64,000 nucleotides of DNA, from positions 124,001 through 188,000 of the forward strand of contig CAWJNF010000003.1 of NCBI GenBank assembly GCA_963844235.1, read 5' to 3'. Below, in pieces: positions 41,775-50,295 of this stretch. Position 1 is the stretch's first letter; each line of letters begins with the position of its first letter. Below the pieces are notes generated by a model. It was not told the origin of the DNA. It did no database searches and worked only from the letters and a program-made list of their open reading frames with translations. Position numbers and translations under genes: made by a program. Source of the stretch: CAWJNF01 sp963844235 (GTDB lineage Bacteria; Actinomycetota; Thermoleophilia; Gaiellales; Gaiellaceae).

Positions 41775-42431
41775 TCAGGGCTGGGCGCGCACCACGTAGC
41801 CGCTCTTCCCCGGACGCACGATCTCGATCCGAGAGAAGCCACCGTCACCGAGCAGCCGGCGCAACCCCGGCTCGGTGTACTCGAAGATCGGCACGCGGTT
41901 GACTACCTCGTAGCGCACCTTGCGGATCGGCCCCTTGAACCAGTTCCAGCCCGGGAAGCTGGCGACGAGGCTGCCCGAGCACAGCTCGCGCATCCGCGCC
42001 ACGAACGGCGCCGCCTCGGGCAGGTAGTCGAAGAGGCCGAGCGCGAGCACGACGTCGAACGGCCCTTCCACCGGCGCCTCGAGGAAGTCGCCCTGCACCA
42101 GAGAGACCGTCGCGCCGAACCGCTCCAGCCGCCGGCCGGCGAGCTCGAGCATCGGCTCGGAGAAGTCGACGCCGACATAGCGGGACGCGCCGTGCTCGAG
42201 CACGTCCTCGGCGATGCGCCCGGAGCCGCAGCCGACGTCGAGGACGCTCGGCGACGGGTAGGAGCCGACAGCCTCCAGCGCGAGCGCGCGACGCCGCCCT
42301 AGGCCCGGCCGGACGCGGCGCTGGAGGAAGCCGTCCTCGTCGTAGAGCGCGTCAAACGCGCTCGCGTTCCGGCGGAAGTGGTCGCGTACCTGCGCGGCCG
42401 AAGCGTTCGTCTTCCCGGAAGAGCTGCTCAT
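41775..42431 (-). CDS. class I SAM-dependent methyltransferase
   Basis: This 218-residue protein has a Rossmann-type SAM motif VLDVGCGSGRIAEDVL (about 63), acidic loop YVGVDFSEPML, and VSLVQGDFLEAP followed by FDVVLALGLFDYLPE. The C-terminus has YTEPGLRRLLGDGGFSRIEIV. The substrate is unknown. Its start region overlaps the end of the upstream polysaccharide deacetylase gene by 80 bases in another frame, so the two are closely linked. It may methylate a polysaccharide or lipid precursor. Confidence 0.85.
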   Translation of the reverse strand: MSSSSGKTNASAAQVRDHFRRNASAFDALYDEDGFLQRRVRPGLGRRRALALEAVGSYPSPSVLDVGCGSGRIAEDVLEHGASRYVGVDFSEPMLELAGRRLERFGATVSLVQGDFLEAPVEGPFDVVLALGLFDYLPEAAPFVARMRELCSGSLVASFPGWNWFKGPIRKVRYEVVNRVPIFEYTEPGLRRLLGDGGFSRIEIVRPGKSGYVVRAQP

Positions 42432-43290
42432 AGCTGACGAGGCGGAACTCCTGTGCGACGCGGCGGATCTGCCCGATCATCCTACGCCCACCGGCGTTCC
42501 GGTACGCAGCTCGACCCGACGCCCGCAACCGCTGCTCGGCCGTCGCCGAGCCCGGAACCTCGGCGCGCAACGGCCGTGGATCGCACTCGTACGGGTGGCA
42601 GTAGATCACGGGATGGCTCGCGGACCGGCACGCCTCGCGCAAACCACGAAGGATCAGCTCGGTCGGCATGAACCGCCAGTAGCCGCCGCCGCCGATCGGC
42701 AGCGTCCGTCCGCGTACGTCCCAGGTGGCGATCGGGAACTCCCACAGCTCACGGCCGCTCTCGAGGGCGACCCGATGGGCGTCGGGCGAGACGGGCTGGA
42801 TCCGGCGCGGAATCCTCGGCGAGTCGTGGAGGCTCGAGTCGTAGGCGAAGCCGAGCTCGGCCAGGATCTCGTAGGCCCAGGGCGTATCGCGGTTGATGGA
42901 GAACGCCGGCGCCCGGTAGCCGAGCGGGCGGACCCCCGAGATCTCCTCGATCAGCTCACGCGCGGCTCGCACGTCCTCGCGGAACGCATCCGAGCTCTGT
43001 GCGTGCACCCGCTCGTGCGAGAACCCGTGGCACGCGATCTCGTGCCCTCGAGCAGCCACCTCCCGAACGACGTCCGGGTGGTGCCTCGCCGACATGCCGA
43101 GGACGAAGAACGTCGCGGTCACGCCCAGCTCGTCGAGCAGCTTCAGGACAGCGGCGGTCTGCTGCTCGAACGCGGCATGCGGCCGGTCCCAGCCCTCGAG
43201 CCCGTAGCGGCGGCCGACGAGCTGGTGCCAGTCCTCGAGGTCGACGCTGAGGACGACCGTCCGGACGGTGTCGGCTGGCGCGGCAGACAC
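42352..43290 (-). CDS. XrtA-type polysaccharide deacetylase (NodB homology, DUF3473 C-terminus)
   Basis: This is about 312 residues from GTG 43290 (SAAPADTVRTVVLSVDLEDW). The NodB core has SVDLEDWHQLV (Asp pair), HEIACHGFSHERVH (metal His-x3-His) and GYRAPAFSINRDTPWAYEILAELGFAYDSS. The C-terminal part (FPIATWDVRGRTLPIGGGGYWR, VIYCHPYE) is the DUF3473 region characteristic of XrtA/exosortase-associated deacetylases. In known systems such enzymes accompany exopolysaccharide loci. No exosortase or PEP-CTERM protein is in the window. The upstream open frame runs into a MITE and is not used. Confidence 0.82.
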   Translation of the reverse strand: MSAAPADTVRTVVLSVDLEDWHQLVGRRYGLEGWDRPHAAFEQQTAAVLKLLDELGVTATFFVLGMSARHHPDVVREVAARGHEIACHGFSHERVHAQSSDAFREDVRAARELIEEISGVRPLGYRAPAFSINRDTPWAYEILAELGFAYDSSLHDSPRIPRRIQPVSPDAHRVALESGRELWEFPIATWDVRGRTLPIGGGGYWRFMPTELILRGLREACRSASHPVIYCHPYECDPRPLRAEVPGSATAEQRLRASGRAAYRNAGGRRMIGQIRRVAQEFRLVSYEQLFREDERFGRAGTRPLPPERERV

Positions 43291-43309
43291 GCCGGAGAGG
43301 CTACCCCGC

Positions 43310-43372
43310 CCAGATGATTGATCGCTCGTTGACCGGTAACCATGGCACCACAATTCCCGATCAACCATCTAG
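43310..43372. mobile_element. MITE-like element, copy B (CTAGATGG family, short)
   Basis: This 63-bp copy has the left end CCAGATGATTGATC, one base off the canonical CTAGATGATTGATC, and the right end GATCAACCATCTAG. Its interior GACCGGTAACCATGGCACC matches the sequence next to the ends of copy A, so it looks like copy A with about 118 bp deleted. The right-hand CTAG includes the stop codon of the lytic transglycosylase gene. Confidence 0.75.
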
Positions 43373-43917
43373 CCGGCGAGCGTCCGGTAGGCCTTCCTGT
43401 AGCGCTCCGAGAGCTCCAGCACGTCGTCGACGTACTCCCTCGTCTCGGCGAACTCGATCCGGCCGCCCTGGTCGAGCCACTTGTCGACGTTGCCTTGCCC
43501 GGCGTGGTAGGCGGCCAGCGCGAGCTCGAGATCGCCGTCGTACTTCGTGAGGAGCCGCCGCAGGTAGAAGGCGCCGTAGCGGACGTTGATCTCCGGGTCG
43601 TAGAGGTCCGAGGCGACGAAGCCCTCGCCGCCGGTGAGCTCGGCTATGCCCTCGGCCGTGTCGGGCAGGAGCTGCATGAGCCCCACGGCGCCTGACTCGG
43701 AGACCGCGTTCGGGTCGAAGCGGCTCTCCCGGTAGATCACCGCGGCGATCAGAGCGGGATCGAGGTTGTAGTTCCCGGCGTGGCCGAGCACGATGTGCTC
43801 GTACTCGAGCGGGTGGCGCAGCTTGAGCCACCAGGACGGCTCCGCGCTCTGCGCGTAGAGGAATACGGCTGCGACGACAACGGCGGGAACGAGGAGCAGA
43901 AGGACGAGACGCCTCAC
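43369..43917 (-). CDS. lytic transglycosylase (SLT domain)
   Basis: This 182-residue protein has an N-terminal signal anchor (about 3-22) and one SLT domain. The catalytic Glu is in AAVIYRESRFDPNAVSESGA (about residue 65), followed by VGLMQLLPDTA, NVRYGAFYLRRLL and ALAAYHAGQGNVDKWL. It cleaves peptidoglycan glycan strands with 1,6-anhydro product, outside the membrane. Its place between coaE and uvrB is typical. Its TAG stop lies in the terminus of MITE copy B. Confidence 0.93.
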   Translation of the reverse strand: MRRLVLLLLVPAVVVAAVFLYAQSAEPSWWLKLRHPLEYEHIVLGHAGNYNLDPALIAAVIYRESRFDPNAVSESGAVGLMQLLPDTAEGIAELTGGEGFVASDLYDPEINVRYGAFYLRRLLTKYDGDLELALAAYHAGQGNVDKWLDQGGRIEFAETREYVDDVLELSERYRKAYRTLAG

Positions 43918-43923
43918 ACGAAC

Positions 43924-43948
43924 GGGCCGGATGAGATCCGGCCCCTAC
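43924..43948. repeat. GTAGGGG-family interspersed palindrome
   Basis: GGGCCGGATGAGATCCGGCC followed by CCTAC lies 7 bases upstream of the lytic transglycosylase start. It forms a head-to-head pair with the copy at 44000 across a 51-base spacer. Confidence 0.8.
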
Positions 43949-43999
43949 ACCTGCCTTCCCTGACGCCCACGAGAGCTCGTGTCCGGAAGGGTGTCGCAA

Positions 44000-44020
44000 G
44001 GGCCGGATCTCATCCGGCCC
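44000..44020. repeat. GTAGGGG-family palindrome, core only
   Basis: GGGCCGGATCTCATCCGGCC lacks the TAC terminus. On the minus strand GCCGGATGA provides the last two codons and the TGA stop of coaE. Confidence 0.75.
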
Positions 44021-44617
44021 TCTGTCGCTCCGTCAGCCTCGCCATCACGCCGGCGATGAACGCGTCGAGCTCCTCGATCGTGCCGTCGTTCACGTACGCG
44101 AAGTCGGCGCGGCGCATCTTTTCCTCGTCGGGGATCAGGCGCTGCTCGCGCCGGGAGAGGTCGGGGCGGTTGGCCCGCGCGGCGCGTACCTCTGGCGAGG
44201 CGGTGACGACGACGACGACGTCGAAGCGCTCTTCGCCTCCGGTCTCGTACAGGAGCGGGATCTCGACAACGCAGACGGCGGGCGGGTCCGGCCGGCGCGG
44301 CAGCGCGTCGCGCCACCGCGCCTGCGCGGCGACCACGCGGGGATGGAGCAGCTGCTCCAGCCAGGAGAGCTCCTCGGGAGCGCCGAAGACGATGCCTGCC
44401 ACGGCCGCGCGGTCGATGCCCCCGTCCCGGTCTACCACGCTCTCGCCGAAGCGGGATGCAACCGCCGAGCGCACCTCGAGGTCCTCGCGCAGCAGCCTGT
44501 GGACGATCTCGTCGCTCGACGCGGTCGCCGCACCGTGACGCGCGAACGCTGCGAGCGCCTCGCTCTTGCCCGCGCCGATACCGCCGGTGAGGGCGACGGC
44601 GACGGGGGGACGGACAT
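44010..44617 (-). CDS. coaE: dephospho-CoA kinase, frame interrupted at a C homopolymer
   Basis: CoaE performs the last step of CoA synthesis. In the main frame the P-loop reads VAVALTGGIGAGKSEALAAF, followed by SSDEIVHRLL, FGAPEELSWLEQLLHPRV, VVEIPLLYETGGEERFD and RADFAYVNDGT. No ATG, GTG or TTG lies between the upstream in-frame stop and the P-loop. The ATG at 44617 is one base out of frame, and a single extra C in the run at 44604-44609 (six C on the coding strand) would give MSVPP joined to VAVALTGG, a perfect CoaE start. I therefore annotate the gene from 44617 with a one-base deletion, probably a sequencing or assembly error in an essential gene. The stop TGA lies in an interspersed palindrome. 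Confidence 0.85.
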
Positions 44618-44622
44618 GAAGC

Positions 44623-44646
44623 GGGCCGGACAGGTCCGGCCCCTAC
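44623..44646. repeat. GTAGGGG-family interspersed palindrome
   Basis: GGGCCGGACAGGTCCGGCCC followed by CTAC differs from its relatives in the centre of the stem (GGACAGGTCC) but keeps base pairing. On the minus strand its GTAGGGGC supplies the TAG stop of rpsA, and it occupies the rpsA-coaE junction. Confidence 0.85.
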
Positions 44647-46256
44647 GACTCCTCGCGCGAGTCCTCGGCAGCAGCCGTCTCGCCGGGCTCGGCCGCGTCC
44701 TCGACCGCAGGCTCGGCCTGGTCCTCGACGGCAGGCTCGGCCTCCGGCTCGTCCTCGGCGGGCTGCTCGGGCGTGGCCTCGGGCTCCGCCTCCGCCACCA
44801 GCTCCTCGTCCGCGGGCTCCTCGTCGGCCGGCTCATCCGTAGCGGCGGCCGGAGGCTCTTCCTCGGCGAGCTCGGCGCGGACGGGCTCCTCATCGGCCGG
44901 CTCGTCCGTGGCGGCGGCCGGAGGCTCTTCCTCGGCGAGCTCGGCGCGGACGGGCTCCTCATCGGCCGGCTCGTCCGTGGCGGCGGCCGGAGGCTCCTCC
45001 TCGGCGAGCTCGGCGCCGGCGAGCTCCTCGTCGGCGGGTTCGTCCGCGGCGGGTTCGTCCGCTGCAAGGTCTTCCTCGGCCGGCTCCTCCTCGGCCACGA
45101 GCTGTGGCTCGTAGGCGGGGCCGATCGGGGGACGGACGTCGTCGTGGGGCTCGACGCGCTTCAGCGAGAGCGAGAGCCGCCGGCGGTCGGCGTCCATCTC
45201 GATGATCTTCACGTGGACGACCTCGCCCTGGGCGACGATCTCCCGCGGGTTCTCGACGTGGTGCTGAGCAAGCTCGGAGATGTGAACGAGGCCCTCCACG
45301 CCGGGCAGGATCTCGACGAACGCGCCGAACGTGACGACCTTCGTGACCCGGCCCTGGACGACGTCGCTCTCCTGATAGGCATCGATGACCTGCTGCCACG
45401 GATCGGACTGCGTCTGCTTGAGGCCGAGCGAGATCCGCTGCCGGTCGCGGTCGATGTCGAGCACCTTGACCTTCACGCTCTGCCCGATCTCGAGCACCTC
45501 GGAGGGATGGTTGACATGGCTCCAGGAGAGCTCCGAGATGTGGATCAGCCCGTCGATTCCCTTGAGGTCGACGAACGCGCCGAAGTCGACGATGTTCGAG
45601 ATCGTGCCCTCGACGACGTCGCCCGGGGAAAGCCGGTCGAGGATCGCCTGCCGCATGTCCTTGCGCTCGTCCTCGAGCACGGCCCGGCGGGAGAGCACGA
45701 CGTTGTTGCGGCTGCGGTTCAGCTCGATGACCTTGCAGCGCAGCTTCTCGCCCAGGAACTCGTCGAGATTCTGGACGCGGCGGATGTCGACGAGCGACGC
45801 CGGCAGGAAGCCGCGCACGCCGAGGTCGAGGATGAGACCGCCCTTGACGACCTCGATCACCGTTCCGTTGACGGGCTCGCCGCTCTCGGCGGCGCCCTCG
45901 ATGTTCTTCCAGGCGAGCTCGAAGCGCGCCCGCTTCTTCGAGAGGATGAGCCTGCCTTCGGCATCCTCCTTCGTCATCACGAGCGCGTCGATCTCGTCGC
46001 CGAGCTGGACCTCGTCGGCGGGGTTCACGGATCGGCGAATGGAGAGCTCGTTGACCGGGATGACGCCCTCGGACTTGTAGCCGATGTCGACGAGCACCTC
46101 GTCCTTGTCGACCCGGACGACGGTGCCGCGCACTACCTCACCCTCGTTGATGACGGGGATGGTGGCGTCGTAGTCGGGGACGAGGGTGCCGTCCTCGGCG
46201 CGCACCCACCCGGGGTCCGTCGTCGTATCCGTCTCCGTCATCGCGTCGCTGGCCAT
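44643..46256 (-). CDS. rpsA: ribosomal protein S1, four S1 domains with long acidic repeat tail
   Basis: This 537-residue protein starts at ATG 46256 (or ATG 46241). Four OB-fold S1 domains lie at about 35-105, 120-190, 205-275 and 290-360, with the later ones showing the canonical DFGAFVDLKGIDGLIHISELSW and TFGAFVEILPGVEGLVHISEL. After about 375 comes a 160-residue Glu/Ala/Pro-rich tail containing a 23-residue repeat (ADEEPVRAELAEEEPPAAAT plus DEP). S1 helps mRNA binding on the 30S subunit; four domains are usual in Gram-positive bacteria and the tail is unusual. A TGCTACAAT promoter lies about 12-20 bases upstream, giving a very short leader. The TAG stop is in an interspersed repeat. Confidence 0.95.
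   Translation of the reverse strand: MASDAMTETDTTTDPGWVRAEDGTLVPDYDATIPVINEGEVVRGTVVRVDKDEVLVDIGYKSEGVIPVNELSIRRSVNPADEVQLGDEIDALVMTKEDAEGRLILSKKRARFELAWKNIEGAAESGEPVNGTVIEVVKGGLILDLGVRGFLPASLVDIRRVQNLDEFLGEKLRCKVIELNRSRNNVVLSRRAVLEDERKDMRQAILDRLSPGDVVEGTISNIVDFGAFVDLKGIDGLIHISELSWSHVNHPSEVLEIGQSVKVKVLDIDRDRQRISLGLKQTQSDPWQQVIDAYQESDVVQGRVTKVVTFGAFVEILPGVEGLVHISELAQHHVENPREIVAQGEVVHVKIIEMDADRRRLSLSLKRVEPHDDVRPPIGPAYEPQLVAEEEPAEEDLAADEPAADEPADEELAGAELAEEEPPAAATDEPADEEPVRAELAEEEPPAAATDEPADEEPVRAELAEEEPPAAATDEPADEEPADEELVAEAEPEATPEQPAEDEPEAEPAVEDQAEPAVEDAAEPGETAAAEDSREES
44821..45020. repeat. 69-bp in-frame tandem repeat in rpsA
   Basis: Units beginning GAGGCTCTTCCTCGGCGAGC start at 44852 and 44921, and a diverged third unit starts at 44990, exactly 69 bases apart. 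The first two are almost identical at DNA level, indicating recent duplication. They encode the 23-residue acidic repeats of the S1 tail. Confidence 0.85.
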
Positions 46257-46268
46257 CAAAGACGCCGC

Positions 46269-46277
46269 ATTGTAGCA
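46269..46277 (-). promoter_or_regulatory. extended -10 promoter for rpsA
   Basis: The minus strand reads TGCTACAAT, an extended -10 (TGn) with a five-of-six TATAAT match. No clear -35 is seen. The predicted transcript would start about 5-7 bases downstream, leaving a leader of roughly 5-20 bases before the rpsA start, so initiation may be nearly leaderless. No Shine-Dalgarno is evident. Confidence 0.5.
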
Positions 46278-46421
46278 GCGGTCATCAGCCCGGCCCGCGG
46301 CGCGCGTCGGCGCGCTCTGCAAAGGGGGTCGGGGGCGCGAACGCGGGCGGCGAGCACGCCTGCGTGCCGGGGGCGGAGCCCTGCGGAGGGGTGCGTGGCG
46401 GGAACGGGGTTCTTCCCCGAG

Positions 46422-49013
46422 TCAGTCCTTCGCCGCCTTCCAGTCCTCGCCCGCGCCCACGTCGACGACGAGAGGCGGATCGAGCGGGAAAGCGCCGGTC
46501 ATCTCCTCGCGCACGAGGTTCCGCACCGCGGCCACCTCCTTCTCGGGCGCCTCGAGCAGGAGCTCGTCGTGTACCTGGAGGACGAGCCGTGCGGCACGGC
46601 CCTCTTCGCGCAGCCTCCGGGCGATGCGCACCATGGCCACCTTGATCACGTCGGCGGCCGTGCCCTGCATGATCGTGTTCACGGCGAGCCGCTCGCCCAG
46701 GGAGCGCGTCTGGCGGTTCGAGGCTCGCAGCTCCGGGATCGGTCGGCGGCGGCCGAGCAGGGTGCGAACGAAGCCGTCCTGCTCGGCTTGCTCGACGGTT
46801 CGGGCGATGAAGTCCTGAACGTGCGGGAAACGCGCGAGGTAGGCGTCGATGTAGGCCTGCGCCTCCTCCCGCGGTATGTCGAGCTGATCGGAGAGCCCGA
46901 ACGCGGAGATGCCGTAGATGATCCCGAAGTTGACGGCTTTCGCCTTGCCCCGCTCGTCCTTCGTCAGCGAGGCCTGGTCCTTGCCGAGCACCTCGGCCGC
47001 CGTCGCGGCGTGGATGTCGTCGCCGCGCGCGAACGCCTCGCGCAGCTTCGGCTCGCCCGACACGTGGGCGAGAATGCGCAGCTCGACCTGCGAGTAGTCC
47101 GCGGAGACGAGCCTGCAACCCGACTCTGCGATGAAGGCGCTGCGGATCGAGCGGCCGAGCTCCGTCCGGATCGGGATCGACTGGAGGTTCGGGTTGGACG
47201 TCGAGAGGCGCCCCGTCGACGCGACGGTCTGGTTGAAGGTCGTGTGCAGCCGGCCGTCGTCGCCGATGAGCGACGGCAGCGGCCCGAGGTACGTGTTGAG
47301 CAGCTTCGAGTACTCGCGCCACTCTTCGATCACCGCCACGATGGGATGGTCGGCGCGCAGGCTCCGCAGCACGCGCGTGTCGGTCGAGTAGCCGGTCTTG
47401 CCCTTGCGGCCCGGCTCGAGCCCGAGCGTCTCGAACAGGATCCGGGCGACCTGCTGGGTCGACCCGAGCAGGAACGGCTCGCCCGCCAGCTCCTGCGCGC
47501 GCGCCTCGAGCTCCTCGACCTGGTCGGCGAGACGGGCCGTGATCTCGCCCATCCGGTACGTGTCGATCTTGACGCCCGCGTCCTCCATCGAGCGCAGGAC
47601 GAGGGAGAGCGGCAGCTCGACGTCGCGATACAGCGGAACGAGGTCCAGCGCCTCGAGGCGCTCGCGCAGGGGAGCGACGAGCGCGAGCGTGGCGGCCGCC
47701 CGGCGGACGAGCGTCTCGGTCTCCGGCTCGGCGGGCGGGTCAGGCTGCGCCTCGAGCCCGTACTCGGCCGCGAGGTCGTCGAGGAGGTAGCCCGAGCGGT
47801 TCGGGTCGATGAGGTACGCGGCGATCTCCGTGTCGTCCGCCGGCTCGAGGCCGGCGCGCCACAGATCGCGAGGCAAGGCGCCGCTCGCGTGCACGACGAG
47901 GCGTTCGGAGTCGCGCAGCGCGGCGGCGAGGCCGTCCAGCTCGCCGGTGACCACCACGGGTGCGTCGAGCTCGGCAACCGCGACGCGGCCGTCCGCCGCG
48001 ACGAGGGCAGCCATGCGCCGGACCTTGGGCGGGCGCCCCTCGATCCACGGCGCCTCGAACCCGGAGATGGGCACCTGCTCGGCGGCGGGGAGCGCGGCGT
48101 CGAGCTCGTCGACTCGCCGCAGGAGGTTGCGGAACTCGAAGCGCCGGAAGATCTCCTTCATGGTCGAGCGGTCGGGCGGCGCGAGCACGAGCTCCGCGGG
48201 GTCGCAATCGATGTCGAGGTCGCGCCGCATGGTTGCGAGCAACTTCGAGTTCCGCGCCTGGTCTCCATGCTCCTTGAGAGCCTTCGAGCGAGCCGGAGTC
48301 AGGTCGTCGACGTGGTCGAGCACGCCCTCGAGTGATCCGAAGCGGGCGACGAGCTCGCCGGCGGTCTTGTCGCCGATGCCGGGAACGCCCGGGATGTTGT
48401 CGGAGGTGTCGCCCTTGAGGCCGATGAAGTCCGGCACCTTCTCGGGCGGGATGCCGTAGCGGGCCTCGACGCGCGCCGGCGTGTAGACGTGCACGTCCGC
48501 GACGCCGCGCGGCGTCATCATCAGGCACACGTTGTCCGAGCAGAGCTGGAACGCGTCGCGGTCGGTCGACACGACGCACGTGCGGACGCCGGCCTCGTCT
48601 GCGCGCGTCGCGATCGTGGCGATGACGTCGTCGGCCTCCCAGCCTTCGAACTCGAGGTTGCGGTAGCCGAAGGCCTCGACGATCGGCCTGAAGTGCGGGA
48701 ACTGCTCGCGCAGCAAGTCCGGCATCGGCCGGCGCTCGCTCTTGTACTCCTCCGACACCTCGAGTCTATGGGTCGGCCGGGTATCCCAGGCGACGGCCAC
48801 GCCCTGCGGCTGGTAGTCGACGAGCAGCTTGAACAGCATGTTGACGAACCCGAGCAGCGCGTTCGTCGGAAACCCCTGCGACGTCGCCAGCTCCTCGGGC
48901 AGCGCGAAGAACGCACGGTAGGCGAGGTTGTTCCCGTCGACGAGGAAGAGCCTCGCCTCGCGCGCCGGTCCGTCGTCGAGCTGGAGCTCGGCTCCCTCGG
49001 CGGTCTTCGGCAT
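46422..49013 (-). CDS. polA: DNA polymerase I
   Basis: This 863-residue protein has an N-terminal 5' nuclease (about 20-290: LVDGNNLAYRAFFA, WEADDVIATIA, STDRDAFQLCS, GLKGDTSDNIPGVPGIGDKTA), a middle 3'-5' exonuclease-like domain (about 330-490) in which the catalytic DxE and later acidic motifs are not visible, and a family-A polymerase domain. The polymerase motifs are DYSQVELRILAH (motif A), KAVNFGIIYGISAFG (motif B) and LQVHDELLLEAP (motif C). It processes Okazaki fragments and fills repair gaps, probably without proofreading. The neighbouring rpsA and coaE order supports the assignment. Confidence 0.97.
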   Translation of the reverse strand: MPKTAEGAELQLDDGPAREARLFLVDGNNLAYRAFFALPEELATSQGFPTNALLGFVNMLFKLLVDYQPQGVAVAWDTRPTHRLEVSEEYKSERRPMPDLLREQFPHFRPIVEAFGYRNLEFEGWEADDVIATIATRADEAGVRTCVVSTDRDAFQLCSDNVCLMMTPRGVADVHVYTPARVEARYGIPPEKVPDFIGLKGDTSDNIPGVPGIGDKTAGELVARFGSLEGVLDHVDDLTPARSKALKEHGDQARNSKLLATMRRDLDIDCDPAELVLAPPDRSTMKEIFRRFEFRNLLRRVDELDAALPAAEQVPISGFEAPWIEGRPPKVRRMAALVAADGRVAVAELDAPVVVTGELDGLAAALRDSERLVVHASGALPRDLWRAGLEPADDTEIAAYLIDPNRSGYLLDDLAAEYGLEAQPDPPAEPETETLVRRAAATLALVAPLRERLEALDLVPLYRDVELPLSLVLRSMEDAGVKIDTYRMGEITARLADQVEELEARAQELAGEPFLLGSTQQVARILFETLGLEPGRKGKTGYSTDTRVLRSLRADHPIVAVIEEWREYSKLLNTYLGPLPSLIGDDGRLHTTFNQTVASTGRLSTSNPNLQSIPIRTELGRSIRSAFIAESGCRLVSADYSQVELRILAHVSGEPKLREAFARGDDIHAATAAEVLGKDQASLTKDERGKAKAVNFGIIYGISAFGLSDQLDIPREEAQAYIDAYLARFPHVQDFIARTVEQAEQDGFVRTLLGRRRPIPELRASNRQTRSLGERLAVNTIMQGTAADVIKVAMVRIARRLREEGRAARLVLQVHDELLLEAPEKEVAAVRNLVREEMTGAFPLDPPLVVDVGAGEDWKAAKD

Positions 49014-49094
49014 GACCCGAGTCTACGCGCCGCTTCGCCGCGCCGGGCGTGCGGCCGACCCCACGCCCTCTCCCGACAGACCTGCGCCGCTCAG

Positions 49095-50243
49095 CTATTC
49101 GCCCGGCGCTCGCGTCCAGGCGACCGTGTTCGCCGCCACGGGGATTTGCTCGACCTCGATGCCGTCCGGCCAGGTCACGATCCTCAGCGACCGCTCCCGC
49201 GCGAGCGCGACGTACGCGCCGTCCGGCGACCAGGCGACCCACCGAGCTCCGTAGGGCGGCTGCTCGCGGCCGCCTGGGATCGCGACAATGTGGGCGTTGC
49301 CGTCCGCGGCGTCGAAGTACCAGAGCGCGTCGCCTCGGGGGGAGAGGCCGACTGCAGCCGGCAGCACGTCCGTGGGCAGGTGTGCCGAGAAGCGGATATC
49401 GCCGCCGGCAGAGACGACGGCGACGGCGGCAGACGAGGGCAACAAGCGCCGCTGGCTGACCACCGCGAGACCGACGACGATCTCTCCGTCGCCCGCGCCG
49501 AGGGCGCTGATCACGCGATCGGCCCGGCGCGGCAAGTTCGGGAGGAGCAGCTCGAGATCCGCATCCGAGAGCAGCGGGCGCCCGTCGAGCACGATCGACG
49601 CCGGAGGGTGAACCGAGACGTAGCGGCCGTCGGGGAGCACCGCCGGCAAGCATGCGTCGCGCTCCTCCAGCCCGCCGGACGGCGGGTCGCCGCCGACGCG
49701 GGCGACGACCGTCCCTTCCTGTGTCGCGATGCAGGCGAACGCGAGCTCCTCGTTCGGCGGCCACGCCAGCTCACCGGCGATCACGCCGGGCTCGTGCGTC
49801 AGCACGATTCGCCCTCCGAGTGACCGGGCGCCCTCGGGCGCCGGATAGGAGAACTGCACGAGGCCGCGGCCGTCGAGCGCGTCGCTGCGGCTCGTCGCCG
49901 TCGTGACGACGAGGCTGCCGCTCGGGGCGGGCCAGATGCGGCAGTGCTCGGCCGGGATCCGCGACACGGTGCCGGAGCTCAGGCCGAGAGCGCCGGCCTC
50001 GCACGACACGTCGGACCACCAGATGACACCGCCCGCCTCGCGCAGCTCGCCGGCGAGCGGCAGGATCGCCGGCAGGGAAGGGGGCTCCTCGGCCGTCGTC
50101 TCGGTCCGGGCCGTCTCCGCGCCGGTGGTCGCCGGAGCGGCGGCGTCCTCGGCGCCGGTCCGCACGACGTGGACGATCGCGGCGACCGCGATCCCGGCGA
50201 CGAGGAGGAACAACCCCATATCCAGCCAGCGCGGCCGCCTCAC
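49095..50243 (-). CDS. membrane-anchored beta-propeller-like protein, unknown
   Basis: This 382-residue protein has one N-terminal transmembrane helix (about 8-27, MGLFLLVAGIAVAAIVHVV), a Thr/Glu/Ala-rich linker, and an extracytoplasmic region with repeated TolB/WD40-like blade motifs such as GLSPRGDALWYFDAADGNAHIVAIPGG and WVAWSPDGAYVALARERSLRIVTWPDG. Such proteins are often scaffolds or sensors. I do not recognise a specific family. It is encoded upstream of polA on the same strand and downstream of the second Liv importer. Confidence 0.7.
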   Translation of the reverse strand: MRRPRWLDMGLFLLVAGIAVAAIVHVVRTGAEDAAAPATTGAETARTETTAEEPPSLPAILPLAGELREAGGVIWWSDVSCEAGALGLSSGTVSRIPAEHCRIWPAPSGSLVVTTATSRSDALDGRGLVQFSYPAPEGARSLGGRIVLTHEPGVIAGELAWPPNEELAFACIATQEGTVVARVGGDPPSGGLEERDACLPAVLPDGRYVSVHPPASIVLDGRPLLSDADLELLLPNLPRRADRVISALGAGDGEIVVGLAVVSQRRLLPSSAAVAVVSAGGDIRFSAHLPTDVLPAAVGLSPRGDALWYFDAADGNAHIVAIPGGREQPPYGARWVAWSPDGAYVALARERSLRIVTWPDGIEVEQIPVAANTVAWTRAPGE

Positions 50244-50295
50244 ATCCCTGGCCGGCGCCGACTCGCGCGCAGCAGAGCCGGGGTCTCGCGGCGGG

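Noticed and set aside
44343..48335. 1330-codon plus-strand open frame opposite coaE, rpsA and polA
   Set aside because: It is antisense to three well supported genes; the repetitive Gly/Arg/Leu sequence mirrors the acidic repeats of rpsA and has no family signature.
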